A stretch of 28,221 bases of DNA. It comes from T1Sed10-7 sp047921175 (lineage in GTDB: Bacteria; Actinomycetota; Nitriliruptoria; Nitriliruptorales; Nitriliruptoraceae). Each line of letters begins with the position of its first letter. Positions within the stretch are counted from its first letter, which is position 1. The position numbers and the translations under genes are program-made. The stretch covers positions 1-28,221 of the forward strand of contig JBLRWQ010000038.1 in the NCBI GenBank assembly GCA_047921175.1. Direction: 5' to 3'. Shown here piece by piece: positions 7,745 to 15,295 of this stretch. A model generated the notes under the pieces. That model saw nothing but the letters and a program-made list of their open reading frames with translations. It ran no database searches and was not told the DNA's origin.

Positions 7745-8073
7745 CTCGCGGGCTCCTGGTGTGCGGTGGATGCCGGCGGACGCTACGAACGCGACCTGCT
7801 GGGATCGTGCCGTCCAGGTGACGGCACGTCGGCGTTCCGGAGAACGTTCCGGGTGCGCCCAGGTGGCCATGGCAGCGGTCGTGAACAGGCGACCGCTGCT
7901 TCGACCGAGCGCAGCACCGTTCTGGGCGCCGGATGGTCACGGACCGTTCAACCAACCGTCCTCGCACGACCCTCGGACCGTTGTCCGACTGCGGTTGGGT
8001 CCGGCTGTCCGGTCCCGAACCGGATCCCGCATCCGCGCCGGCACGCTCGCCGGCCTGATCATGAGGTTCGCCT
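7745..8073. promoter_or_regulatory. Divergent intergenic region between PHP hydrolase and choice-of-anchor I genes
   Basis: This 329-bp region has no convincing gene and must hold both promoters. It contains a perfect 9-bp inverted repeat (7806-7814 with 7820-7828, cgtgccgtc/gacggcacg). Two copies of cgttccgg start 12 bp apart (7833 and 7845) and flank the palindrome gaacgttc (7842-7849). Two copies of cggaccgtt start 34 bp apart (7940 and 7974). Which of these, if any, bind a regulator is not known. Confidence 0.45.
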
Positions 8074-9882
8074 GTGCGTCGCTCCCTGATCGCAACCACC
8101 ACGGCGGCCGCGCTGCTGGCCACGTCCGTGGCCGCAACCGCCGCCCCGCCCACCCTCGACCGCAGCGGCATCCGGCCGGCCGGTCCCGTCCAGATCGAGC
8201 TGTCCGTCCTCGGCACCTACGCCACCGGCGTGTTCGACCAGAGCGCAGCCGAGATCGTCGCCCACGACCCGGCCACACAGCGGCTCTTCGTCGTCAACGC
8301 CCAGAGCGGGCTCGTCGACGTCCTCGACATCTCCGATCCCACCGACCCGACCAGGCTGTTCGACCTCAACCCGGGGGGCACGAGGGCGGCCGATGACCGC
8401 ACCGTCGACGAGGAGGGTGCCGTCATCAACTCGGTCGCCGTGGGGGCCGGTATCGTCGCCGCCGCGGTCGAAGCGCCGGAGCGGACCGACGAGGGCTGGG
8501 TCGTGTTCTTCGACGTCGACGGCATGGCCCTCAACGCCCTGCGGGTCGGTGCGCTGCCGGACATGCTGACCTTCACCCCGGACGGGCGGACCCTCCTCGT
8601 CGCGAACGAGGGCGAGCCGAACGACGCGTTCACCATCGACCCCGAGGGATCGGTCAGCGTGATCGACGTCGCCGGACCGATCGAGGGGCTGACCCAGGAC
8701 GACGTGCGCACCGCGGACTTCCGCGCCTGGGACCGGGGCGACCAGAACCTGCATCCCGATGTCCGCGTCTTCGGGCCTGACGTCACCGGTCGGGCCGACG
8801 GCGCTCTCGACGAGCCGGGTCGCATCGCCCGCAACCTGGAGCCGGAGTACGTCGTCGCCGATGCGGACAACCGAACCGCCTACGTGATGCTGCAGGAGGC
8901 CAACGCCTTCGCGGTGCTCGATATCGCCTCGGCGACGTTCACCGACATCGTGCCGCTGGGCTTCAAGGACCACCTGCTGCCCGGCAACGAGCTGGATGTC
9001 AGCGACCGGGACGACGAGATCCGGATCGCCAGCTGGCCCGTGTTCGGCATGTACCAGCCGGACGGGTTCGACGCCTACCGCTGGCGTGGCCAGACCCTGC
9101 TCGTCACCGCGAACGAGGGGGATGCCCGCGCGGACTTCGGCGACTTCGAGGAGGACGTGCGGTTCGCGAACTTCGGTCGCGGCCGAGCCCAGGACCCGCC
9201 ACCGGTGTGCGTCGATGACGACGGCAAGGCACCGGAGCGCATCCAGGGCTTCCTCGATGACAACGAGCTGGGCATCGAGACCCTGGACGAGCTCGCCGAC
9301 GCGGCGAACCTCGGTCGCCTGAACCTCTCACGCGCCCAGGGCCTGCGGTATCCGGATGAGTCGGAGGGCGCCTTTGGCCCGTGCTACGAGGAGCTCTACA
9401 GCTTCGGGGCCCGGTCGTTCTCGATCTGGACCACCGACGGGACGCTGGTCTACGACTCCGGCAGCGAGCTCGAGCGCATCACGGCGGAGATCTACCCGGA
9501 CAACTTCAACTCCAACCACCGCCAGAACTCCTTCGAGACCCGCAGCGACGACAAGGGCCCGGAGCCCGAGGATGTGACCATCGGCCGTGTGGCCGGTCGG
9601 GCCTACGCGTTCATCGGGCTGGAGCGCATCGGTGGGGTCATGGTCTACGACATCAGTGACCCCAGGGCACCGTTCTTCGTCCAGTACCTCAATAACCGCG
9701 ACTTCACCGCCGAGTCGGACAGCAGCGAAGCCGGTGACCTCGGTGCCGAGGGGCTGATCTTCATCGAGGCGGGTGACAGCCCGACCCGCCGGCCGATGCT
9801 GGCCGTGGCCAACGAGGTCTCCGGGACCACCACCCTGTTCGACATCACCACCACCAACCCCGGTCAGGGCCGGGGCCGCTGA
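8074..9882 (+). CDS. Secreted choice-of-anchor I family protein
   Basis: A 602-residue protein starting at GTG 8074, with gagg 7-8 bp upstream. The signal peptide is clear: RRSLIATTTAAALLATSVAATAA, cleaved after an AxA site near residue 24. The mature protein is a beta-propeller-like repeat protein (ETH-like segments VVNAQSGLVDVLDISDP, LLVANEGEPNDAF, LVTANEGDARAD, MVYDISDPRAPFFVQYL) typical of the choice-of-anchor I family, often found next to or fused with secreted phosphoesterases and nucleases. It ends in LFDITTTNPGQGRGR with no LPXTG, PEP-CTERM or other sorting tail, so it is probably released. Its divergent neighbour is another secreted hydrolase. Confidence 0.88.
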   Translation: MRRSLIATTTAAALLATSVAATAAPPTLDRSGIRPAGPVQIELSVLGTYATGVFDQSAAEIVAHDPATQRLFVVNAQSGLVDVLDISDPTDPTRLFDLNPGGTRAADDRTVDEEGAVINSVAVGAGIVAAAVEAPERTDEGWVVFFDVDGMALNALRVGALPDMLTFTPDGRTLLVANEGEPNDAFTIDPEGSVSVIDVAGPIEGLTQDDVRTADFRAWDRGDQNLHPDVRVFGPDVTGRADGALDEPGRIARNLEPEYVVADADNRTAYVMLQEANAFAVLDIASATFTDIVPLGFKDHLLPGNELDVSDRDDEIRIASWPVFGMYQPDGFDAYRWRGQTLLVTANEGDARADFGDFEEDVRFANFGRGRAQDPPPVCVDDDGKAPERIQGFLDDNELGIETLDELADAANLGRLNLSRAQGLRYPDESEGAFGPCYEELYSFGARSFSIWTTDGTLVYDSGSELERITAEIYPDNFNSNHRQNSFETRSDDKGPEPEDVTIGRVAGRAYAFIGLERIGGVMVYDISDPRAPFFVQYLNNRDFTAESDSSEAGDLGAEGLIFIEAGDSPTRRPMLAVANEVSGTTTLFDITTTNPGQGRGR

Positions 9883-9898
9883 TCTCGGTGTGACCCCG

Positions 9899-9937
9899 AC
9901 GGAGGTCGGAGCGGGCAGGCGCCGCTCCGACCTCCGT
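9899..9937 (+). terminator. Strong hairpin terminator after the choice-of-anchor I gene
   Basis: A perfect 16-bp stem (9899-9914 with 9922-9937, arms starting acggaggtcgg and ending ccgacctccgt) closes a 7-nt loop 17 bp after the stop codon. It is one of the longest perfect inverted repeats I saw in the window. Confidence 0.75.
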
Positions 9938-10130
9938 GCTCGATGGGGCCGTGCCGCCGAGCTGAGCCGGTCGAGGGAACGATCTCCCACGCCGGTCCCA
10001 GCCGGCCGGATCGATGGTGACCTCAACCCGTCAGTCGGCGATGCCTGCCGTCGTGTTCTGGTGGACGTCGCCGCCATCGCGTGCGACCATCGCGTTCCGG
10101 GATCGGGAGCCCCCGGGAGGGAGTGCGGAC

Positions 10131-10571
10131 ATGGCAGCGACGATCGCGGACATCCTCGGCTACAAGGGCACCGATGTCATCCGGGTCGGGGCGAGCGCGC
10201 CGGCACGAGAGGTCGTGGCGCTCCTCGCCCGCCACGGCATCGGTGCGGTGGTGGTGGTCGACGACGCCGACGTGCCCCGCGGCGTGGCCGCCGAGCGGGA
10301 CCTGATCCATGCGCTGGCGCGCGAGGGCACGGGCGTGCTCGGCACGCCCATCTCGCGGATCATGAGCACCGAGATCCCCACCTGCCGACCCGAGGCGAAG
10401 GTCGATGACGTCGCCGCGCTGATGACCCAGGGACGCCACCGGCACGTCCCGGTCGTCGTGGACGGGAGCCTCGCGGGCATCGTGTCCGTCGGGGACGTGG
10501 TGCGCTCGCGTCTCGAGAACCTCTCGGACACCGCCGAGCAGCTGCAGGCCTACGTCGCCGGGACCTACTGA
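10131..10571 (+). CDS. CBS-domain pair protein
   Basis: A 146-residue cytosolic protein built from two CBS motifs and little else. The first runs to about residue 60 (VIRVGASAPAREVVALLARHGIGAVVVVDD..GVAAERDL) and the second from about residue 72 (SRIMSTEIPTCRPEAKVDDVAALMTQGRHRHVPVVVDG..GIVSVGDVV). Such pairs bind adenosyl ligands (AMP, ATP, SAM) and regulate partners; no partner domain is fused here. ATG 10131 is chosen because gggaggga lies just upstream; an in-frame codon at 10014 has no such site. It overlaps the opposing Lrp gene by 7 bp at the stop codons. Confidence 0.9.
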   Translation: MAATIADILGYKGTDVIRVGASAPAREVVALLARHGIGAVVVVDDADVPRGVAAERDLIHALAREGTGVLGTPISRIMSTEIPTCRPEAKVDDVAALMTQGRHRHVPVVVDGSLAGIVSVGDVVRSRLENLSDTAEQLQAYVAGTY

Positions 10572-11038
10572 CCTCGCCCGCTCGCGTGCAGCGGCTCCAC
10601 CACGTGCTGCCGGCGGTGCGCGTACACGATCGAGGTGCGGACGTCGATGACCTCCGGGCGGGCGGTCAGGTGGTCGATGACCAGGCTGTACAGGGCGTCG
10701 GTGTCGGTCACCGCGACGTGCAGCAGGACGTCCTCGTGGCCGGTGACGAGGTACGCGTCGAGCGTCTCGTGCAGACCGGCTGCGTAGGCGAGGAACGCGT
10801 CGATCCGGTCGCGTGTGGGTGGCCGGATGCGGACCGAGACCAGGGCCTGCACCTCACGACCCAGCGCCCTCAGGGACACCTCGGCGTGGTAGCCGGTCAG
10901 GATCCCGCGCCGGTGGAGCGCGCGCACCCGTTCCAGCGCCGTGGAAGGGGCGACCCCGACGCGCCGTGCGAGCTCCCGGTTGGTGATGCTGGCGTCGGCC
11001 TGGAGCTCGTGGACCAGGGCCTGATCGATCTCGTCCAT
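10565..11038 (-). CDS. Lrp/AsnC family transcriptional regulator
   Basis: A 157-residue DNA-binding regulator. The N-terminal helix-turn-helix (DEIDQALVHELQADASITNRELARRVGVAPSTALERVRAL) is followed by the RAM ligand-binding and oligomerisation domain (VQALVSVRIRPPTRD, DAYLVTGHEDVLLHVAVTDTDAL, VIDVRTSIVYAHRR). These proteins usually sense amino acids. ATG 11038 is chosen since MDEIDQ is the normal family start and a purine-rich site (gggagcgagg) precedes it; GTG 11062 would add 8 residues. The RAM turn reads VTGHEDVLL, the position for ligand contact. Targets are unknown; autoregulation through the upstream 176 bp is plausible. Confidence 0.92.
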   Translation of the reverse strand: MDEIDQALVHELQADASITNRELARRVGVAPSTALERVRALHRRGILTGYHAEVSLRALGREVQALVSVRIRPPTRDRIDAFLAYAAGLHETLDAYLVTGHEDVLLHVAVTDTDALYSLVIDHLTARPEVIDVRTSIVYAHRRQHVVEPLHASGRGQ

Positions 11039-11214
11039 CGGTCGCCTCGCTCCCGAGTTCACGGAACATCGTTCGGTCGTGCCGCGATCGAGCTGCTCAG
11101 AACCCTAGCGTTCCCCGCGGACGCCGAAGAGTGGCGAACATCGTGCGGAGCTGCTGGACCGGGGCGCGTCATCGTCGACACTGCTCGCACAGACTCCGAA
11201 CGATCGGTGCAGTG

Positions 11215-11472
11215 ATGGCGGCAGTGACGACGACCCGCACGGACAGTGCCGAGCAGCAGCGTCTGGAGCTGGCCGAGCTGCTTCGGCGCTTCGAGACCTC
11301 GCGCCGGGACGAGCTCGCGGCGCTGTGTGGCAGCGCCGGAGACTCGGTGCAGCGCCTCGCCGACCGTGGTCAGGTGCCGGGCTACCTCGTCGTCGAGCCG
11401 CAGGACCCGGCGCCGGTGGTCGAGCGCACCGTGCTCGCCGTTCTGCGGCGCCTGTCGGGCTTCACCCGCTGA
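11215..11472 (+). CDS. Small hypothetical protein
   Basis: An 85-residue, mostly helical, charged protein that I do not recognise. The N-terminal half (EQQRLELAELLRRFETSRRDELAALC) looks like an amphipathic helix pair. There is no signal peptide or membrane segment. Start choice is uncertain: GTG 11212 and ATG 11215 are adjacent and in frame, and an ATG at 11131 is also in frame. No strong ribosome site is visible. It runs divergently from the Lrp regulator and ends 11 bp inside the opposing small membrane ORF. Confidence 0.5.
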   Translation: MAAVTTTRTDSAEQQRLELAELLRRFETSRRDELAALCGSAGDSVQRLADRGQVPGYLVVEPQDPAPVVERTVLAVLRRLSGFTR

Positions 11473-11644
11473 TCACCTCGCGGTCTGGTCGCCCTCGGTG
11501 GCGGTCGCGGTCGACGAGGCTGAACGCGCCGACGAGTCCGGTCAGCAGGCCCGTGGCCAGCCCGAGCATCGGACGGCCTTGACCGTGGCGTCCGCTCCGA
11601 GCGGTGCGGACCGTGACGATCAGCAAGGCTGGGAAGAGCAGCAC
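11462..11644 (-). CDS. Possible small two-helix membrane protein
   Basis: A 60-residue reading frame with GTG start at 11644. It has two hydrophobic stretches, LLFPALLIVTV near the N-terminus and MLGLATGLLTGLVGAF in the middle, separated by a basic loop, and a basic tail (DRDRHRGRPDRE). The hydrophobic pattern is unlike the Arg/Pro/Ala-rich translations of noncoding frames nearby, which is why it is listed. No homologue is recognised and the ribosome site is weak. Confidence 0.35.
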   Translation of the reverse strand: MLLFPALLIVTVRTARSGRHGQGRPMLGLATGLLTGLVGAFSLVDRDRHRGRPDREVISG

Positions 11645-11941
11645 CGAGACGATCTCACCCCCCCGTCCGTCCGAGGTGGCGTCGCGGGTGGCATGGTCTG
11701 TCCTGCGCTCGGGGCAGCATCGCGGACGCTACGAAGATGAGGCACATCCGGTCACCACCCGTTCCGGGTGAACCCCGCTCCGCGACGCTCGACCCCTGGG
11801 CCTTCGGACCGCAGCGGGCGGTGGATGTGGCCGTTCGCCAGGGGCGGCGGTCGCTCCGCCCGGTACCGTGGACTCGGCGCACCGGATCGGGACCCGTTGC
11901 CTCGGGAGAACCGTCAACGCCGGAGCGTGGGGACATCAGCC
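11645..11941. other. Intergenic region upstream of the hemolysin III-type gene
   Basis: No supportable gene is seen in this 297-bp stretch; the open frames here have shadow-like Arg/Pro-rich content. It holds a 6-bp stem with triloop (cacccg 11756-11761 / cgggtg 11765-11770) and a TACCGT hexamer at 11864-11869 that could be a -10 element for the gene at 11942. Confidence 0.3.
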
Positions 11942-12628
11942 ATGGCCGGACACGACGCCGCCCTGGATCGGGTGGACGCGCGGGCTCCGCGCCCGGCCCG
12001 TCCCCGGCTGCGCGGGTGGATCCACACCGCCGCGGCACCGGTGGCCGTGGTCGTGGCCGTCGAGCTGTTCCGGGCGGCCGCCCCGGGTGCGTCCCGCTGG
12101 AGCGTCGCGGTGTTCGGCATCGCCCTGATCGGCCTGTTCACCACCTCGGGGCTGTACCACGCGCCGAACTGGCCGATGCGCGTGGCACGGCAGCTGGCGC
12201 GCGCGGACGTGGCCATGATCCAGCTGTTCATCGCTGCCACCTTCACCCCCGTCGCGGTCCACACCCTGAGTGGGGCGTGGCGGACCTGGAGCCTGGTGGT
12301 GGCCTGGGTCGTCGCGGTGATCGGCGCCGGTGTCGCCGCATCGCCCGTCAAGGGACCGCGCTGGTTGACGGTGGCGGCCTATGCCTCGTTCGGAGCGCTG
12401 GGCGCGATCCCGCTGATGGCGATGGCCGACCGGCTGCCGCTGCCGGGCGTGGTGCTGGTGCTCGTCGGTGGGGCCATCTACCTCGTCGGTGGGGTCGTCT
12501 ACGCGCGGCGAGCCCCGGATCCCTGGCCGCACTGGTTCGGGTTCCACGAGGTCTTCCACCTGCTGGTGGTCGTTGGCGGTGCGGCGCACGTCATCGCGAT
12601 CTGGCGCTACGCCCTGCCGCTGGCCTGA
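11942..12628 (+). CDS. Hemolysin III family (PAQR/HlyIII) membrane protein
   Basis: A 228-residue integral membrane protein with about seven hydrophobic helices. Family landmarks are visible: FTTSGLYHAPNW in the second helix region, ARADVAMIQLFIAATFTPVA, and the C-terminal HWFGFHEVFHLLVVVGGAAHVIAIW with the conserved metal-ligand histidines (HEVFH and AAH). The family is related to PAQR receptors and is thought to be a zinc-dependent membrane hydrolase; despite the name, hemolysis is not proven for most members. ATG 11942 is preferred to an in-frame codon at 11768, which would add a non-conserved basic extension. It is directly followed by a P-type ATPase remnant. Confidence 0.9.
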   Translation: MAGHDAALDRVDARAPRPARPRLRGWIHTAAAPVAVVVAVELFRAAAPGASRWSVAVFGIALIGLFTTSGLYHAPNWPMRVARQLARADVAMIQLFIAATFTPVAVHTLSGAWRTWSLVVAWVVAVIGAGVAASPVKGPRWLTVAAYASFGALGAIPLMAMADRLPLPGVVLVLVGGAIYLVGGVVYARRAPDPWPHWFGFHEVFHLLVVVGGAAHVIAIWRYALPLA

Positions 12629-12651
12629 TCCGCTGTCGCGCGCCGGTTCAG

Positions 12652-12924
12652 GTCCCTGGCGAGGCCATCGTGATCCCGCTCCTGCCCGTGCGGATCCTGT
12701 GGGTCAACCTCCTGACCGCCACCGCACCCGCGTCGTCGATGGCGGTGGACCCGCCGCCGGACGACGTGTTGCGCCGCCCGCCTCGGGGGTTCGAGGACCG
12801 CGTGCTCGACACCGGGATGTGGCACGGGACCGCGTAGGTCAGCGCGTTCCACCGCCCGTTCACCAGCGCCTGGATGTGGGCCGACGAGGCCAAGGAGCTC
12901 CTCCAGCGGTGGCTGCGGCCATGA
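12652..12924 (+). pseudogene. C-terminal remnant of a cation-transporting P-type ATPase
   Basis: The frame reads IVIPLLPVRILWVNLL..VDPPPDDVLRRPPRG, a clear match in pattern to the M5-M6 region of Ca2+/cation P-type ATPases (LPVQILWINLVTDGLPALALAVDPPEPDVMRRPPR). The usual DGLPALAL is degraded to ATAPASSM. The frame is cut by TAG at 12835-12837, and the same frame then continues as SAFHRPFTSAWMWADEAKELLQRW to a TGA at 12922, which resembles an ATPase tail. No N-terminal, actuator, nucleotide-binding or DKTG phosphorylation domain is present. It begins 23 bp after the hemolysin III gene. It is therefore a decayed fragment left by a deletion. Confidence 0.7.
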
Positions 12925-13810
12925 CCTCCAGGATCGTGGGTAGGAAGGTCCCGAGCAGCTCGGGTGGCAGGTCATGGCCCATGCCGGGGACCTCGACGTA
13001 GCGTGAGTCGCGGATGGCGGCCGCGACGGCCCGCCCCCCGGAGACGTCGATGAGCGGGTCCACGGCGCCGTGCACGACCACGGTCGGGACGGCGAGCTCG
13101 CGCAGGTCCGGGGTGCGGTCCGGGTCAGCGAGGATCGCCGCGAGCTGCCGGGCGGTACCCGCCGGGTGCACGCCGCGGGCGTACTCGGCCCGGACCATCG
13201 CCTGCACCCGCGTCGGGTCGACCAGCCCCGGGCTGCCGGTGGCTTCCGCGGCGGCGAGCTGGTGGGCGAGCAGGCCGTCGAGGCCGTCGGGTGCGGGGGT
13301 GGTCAGCACCCAGCTCACGCCCTCGTGCGGCAGCCCTACCGACCAGTCACCGGTCGTGGTCATCACCAGGTGGAGCGTGGCGACCCGATCGGGCCAGTCG
13401 ATCGCGATGCGCTGGGCGATCATGCCGCCCATCGACACCCCAAGGACGTGGGCTCGGGTGACCTCGAGGTGGTCGAGGAGTCCGACGAGGTCGCCGGCGA
13501 GGTCGGTGAGGGAGTAGACCGCCGCAGGCGTTCCCTCCGGGGTGCGCTCGAGACCGGCGAGCCCACCCGGCAGCACGGTCGAACGTCCGGTGTCGCGGTT
13601 GTCGGCCGTAACGGTCCGGTAGCCGGCCTCGTGCAGCTGCGCGATGAGCTCCGGTGGCCAGCTGATGCGCGGCATCCCGAGGCCGGCCACCAGCAGCACC
13701 ACCTCACCGTCCGCGGGCCCGGCGATGTGCACGTCGAGGGTGACGGCTCCGACGGTGACCGGGGTGCCTTCCAACGGTCCGGCGAGCCGGCGGGCGGTGT
13801 CGTCGTCCAC
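12860..13810 (-). CDS. Alpha/beta-fold hydrolase
   Basis: A 316-residue serine hydrolase of the alpha/beta-fold superfamily. The nucleophile elbow is GVSMGG with S126; the acid is the Asp in VVHGAVDPLIDV and the histidine is in VPGMGHDLP near the C-terminus. The oxyanion-side segment is LLVAGLGMPRISWP. The overall pattern (DNRDTGRST, GLLDHLEV) is like esterases and epoxide-hydrolase-like enzymes; the substrate is unknown. The start is GTG 13810 with ggag 9 bp upstream. A four-copy 9-bp tandem repeat lies 15 bp upstream. The last residues (GGAPWPRRPTSRRW) are unlike the rest and run antisense through the ATPase remnant, so the 3' end may have been altered. Confidence 0.88.
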   Translation of the reverse strand: MDDDTARRLAGPLEGTPVTVGAVTLDVHIAGPADGEVVLLVAGLGMPRISWPPELIAQLHEAGYRTVTADNRDTGRSTVLPGGLAGLERTPEGTPAAVYSLTDLAGDLVGLLDHLEVTRAHVLGVSMGGMIAQRIAIDWPDRVATLHLVMTTTGDWSVGLPHEGVSWVLTTPAPDGLDGLLAHQLAAAEATGSPGLVDPTRVQAMVRAEYARGVHPAGTARQLAAILADPDRTPDLRELAVPTVVVHGAVDPLIDVSGGRAVAAAIRDSRYVEVPGMGHDLPPELLGTFLPTILEVMAAATAGGAPWPRRPTSRRW

Positions 13811-13825
13811 GTGGCGGCCACTCCA

Positions 13826-13861
13826 GGTCGATCGGGTCGATCGGGTCGATCGGGTCGGTCG
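13826..13861. repeat. Four-copy 9-bp tandem repeat upstream of the hydrolase
   Basis: The unit ggtcgatcg is repeated at 13826, 13835, 13844 and 13853; the last copy has one change (ggtcggtcg). Each unit contains the palindrome cgatcg. It sits 16-51 bp upstream of the GTG start of the minus-strand hydrolase, within its likely promoter or leader. Confidence 0.85.
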
Positions 13862-13911
13862 GACGAGCCTACGGTCCCGCGGCCACCCTCACCTTCGCCT
13901 GGCGGAGCCGG

Positions 13912-14414
13912 TCAGCTCCGGGGGTGCTCGCGCGCGACCGCGGCGCCGATCTGGTGCAGCATCGACTCCTCGGGGGCACCCATCCCCCAGAAGGCGTGCT
14001 GGGAGCCCTGCCCGACCTGCTCGTACACCTCGGCCAGGTGCCAGGGCATCGGATCCCAGACGCCGATGGCCCGCAGGTGGCTGCGACCGGCATGGGTGTA
14101 GACCACGAGCTGGCTCTTCGCGCGGCCCATGAAGTGGCCCTCGTGGCTGACCAGCGCGAGCACGGCGTGCACGTCGGCACCGTCGGGGGCTCGTTCCTCG
14201 CGGCGAAGCCGAGCCGCAGCGGGGTCAACCAGGCGTCCCCGGCCTCCTCGTCCGCCGAGGTGGCGAGCTGGTCGACCGGAGCTGGTCGGCAGCTGGGGCG
14301 TCGTGTGGGGCGAGCGGACCCAGCTGGGCCTGCCGCCGCCGGCGAGCAGGGCGTCGCCATCGAGGGTTCCCGCCGCGCCCCCGCCGCGGCTGCGAGCAGG
14401 TGGGTGATCGCCAT
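13912..14414 (-). pseudogene. Frameshifted conserved gene of unknown function
   Basis: ATG 14414 follows a good ribosome site (gggagg), and the 3' end at 13912 encodes a natural-looking protein tail (ADVHAVLALVSHEGHFMG, YTHAGRSHLRAIGVWDPM, GMGAPEESMLHQIGAAVA). The span of 503 bases is not a multiple of three. Reading it through needs about three frame changes: ITHLLAAAAGA in one frame, GTLDGDALLAGGGRPSW in the second, DQLATSADEEAGDAWLTPLR back in the first, then the tail in the second. The middle shift coincides with a 14-bp-period duplication (gagctggtcg at 14265 and 14279). The outer ones lie near runs of five C or G, so sequencing error is also possible. The family is not recognised. Confidence 0.6.
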
Positions 14415-14660
14415 CCGTGGTCCTCCCGGTCGTCGCGGGCGCGCTCGCGACGGCATCAGGATGCCGGGCCGCGCACCGCAACGTCGCGCATCCCGCGTTC
14501 GCGGCGGCGGTGCCCAGGGACTTGGCGCGGCAGATGACCATTGCGACCTGCCACGCCTGGTGGGATGCTCGAAGGGCCGTGGGGTTCGCGCTGCCGTGCC
14601 GACGAGACACGAGGTCGCGAACGACCACGGTACACGGGAGCTTGAGAGAAGGGCTTCGTC
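14415..14660. other. Intergenic region upstream of hsp20
   Basis: No gene is supported here. It contains a short inverted repeat ggtcg-cgaa-cgacc (14613-14626) and the half site cttgag (14641-14646), which matches one arm of the HspR/HAIR operator; the second arm (actcaag) is missing, so HspR control is not supported. Confidence 0.3.
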
Positions 14661-15107
14661 ATGAACCGACTCTTGCCACGCACGCACGTCCAGCCGAGCC
14701 TGCCGGAGAGCTACGCGTTCGATGAGTTCCACCACCTCCGGGAGCAGTTGCTGGCCGGCCTCCCGCACCCCCACATGCGGCCCGGCGCGTGGTCCCACGC
14801 CCTGGCGGACCTCGAGGAACACGAGGACGCGTTCCTCGTCGAGGTCGAGGTCCCGGGGTTCGACCGCGACGACCTCAGCATCGAGATGGAGGGTCGCCGC
14901 CTGATCGTCCAGGCGGAGCGCGAGGAGCCGGAGCGCCGGGGGATCCTGCGCAGCTCCACGCGCAAGAGCGGCCTGGTGCGCCACGAGGTGGTGCTGCCGG
15001 CCGCGGTCGATGAGGAGGCGATCGAGGCCTCCCTGGCTCGTGGGGTGCTCAGCATCCGGCTGCCCAAGACCGAGACGGCGGGACGTCGACGCATCGAGAT
15101 CGCCTGA
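14661..15107 (+). CDS. Hsp20/alpha-crystallin small heat-shock protein
   Basis: A 148-residue ATP-independent chaperone that holds unfolding proteins. The alpha-crystallin domain runs from about residue 47 to 140 (LADLEEHEDAFLVEVEVPGFDRDDLSIEMEGRRLIVQAERE, then SGLVRHEVVLPAAVDEEAIEASLARGVLSIRLPK), including the conserved A-x-x-x-x-GVL motif as SLARGVLSIRLPK. The N-terminal arm is short, and the C-terminus ends in RRRIEIA, an I-x-I-type tail used for oligomer contacts. ATG 14661 has a purine-rich site (gagagaagg) upstream. It is followed by a hairpin terminator and is probably monocistronic. Confidence 0.93.
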   Translation: MNRLLPRTHVQPSLPESYAFDEFHHLREQLLAGLPHPHMRPGAWSHALADLEEHEDAFLVEVEVPGFDRDDLSIEMEGRRLIVQAEREEPERRGILRSSTRKSGLVRHEVVLPAAVDEEAIEASLARGVLSIRLPKTETAGRRRIEIA

Positions 15108-15134
15108 CCGCCGACCGATCGCGCCGGCCTGACT

Positions 15135-15169
15135 GAGTGCGGGCCGTGGTCCTCCTACGGCCTGCACTC
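15135..15169 (+). terminator. Hairpin terminator after hsp20
   Basis: A 13-bp stem with one G-U pair (gagtgcgggccgt 15135-15147 with acggcctgcactc 15157-15169) and a 9-nt loop, 27 bp after the hsp20 stop. It separates hsp20 from the Wadjet operon. Confidence 0.6.
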
Positions 15170-15254
15170 GGATAGGGCTCGGTCGTCGGCGCTCGGCAAC
15201 GGTGTCGTGCGAGGGGCTCGCCGTCGGTGAGCCGGCCGTGTCGCACGGGCTCCC

Positions 15255-15260
15255 TAGGCT
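15255..15260 (+). promoter_or_regulatory. Possible -10 element of the Wadjet operon
   Basis: TAGGCT fits the actinobacterial -10 pattern and lies 35 bp upstream of ATG 15296. It would put transcription start near 15267, downstream of the in-frame GTG at 15227, and so supports 15296 as the jetA start. The -35 region is not clear. Confidence 0.35.
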
Positions 15261-15295
15261 GCCACCGAACGTCAGCCCGTTCCTTGCCCGGAGCT

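Noticed and set aside
11655..12038. Minus-strand frame of 127 codons upstream of the hemolysin III gene
   Set aside because: The composition is Arg/Pro/Gly-rich with no hydrophobic or motif pattern, and it overlaps the start of the supported gene.
13826..13861. CRISPR array or origin iterons
   Set aside because: The units are only 9 bp, directly abutting, without spacers, and no cas gene or replication initiator is nearby.
14641..14660. HspR (HAIR) operator upstream of hsp20
   Set aside because: Only one arm, cttgag, is present; the second inverted arm at the proper distance is absent.
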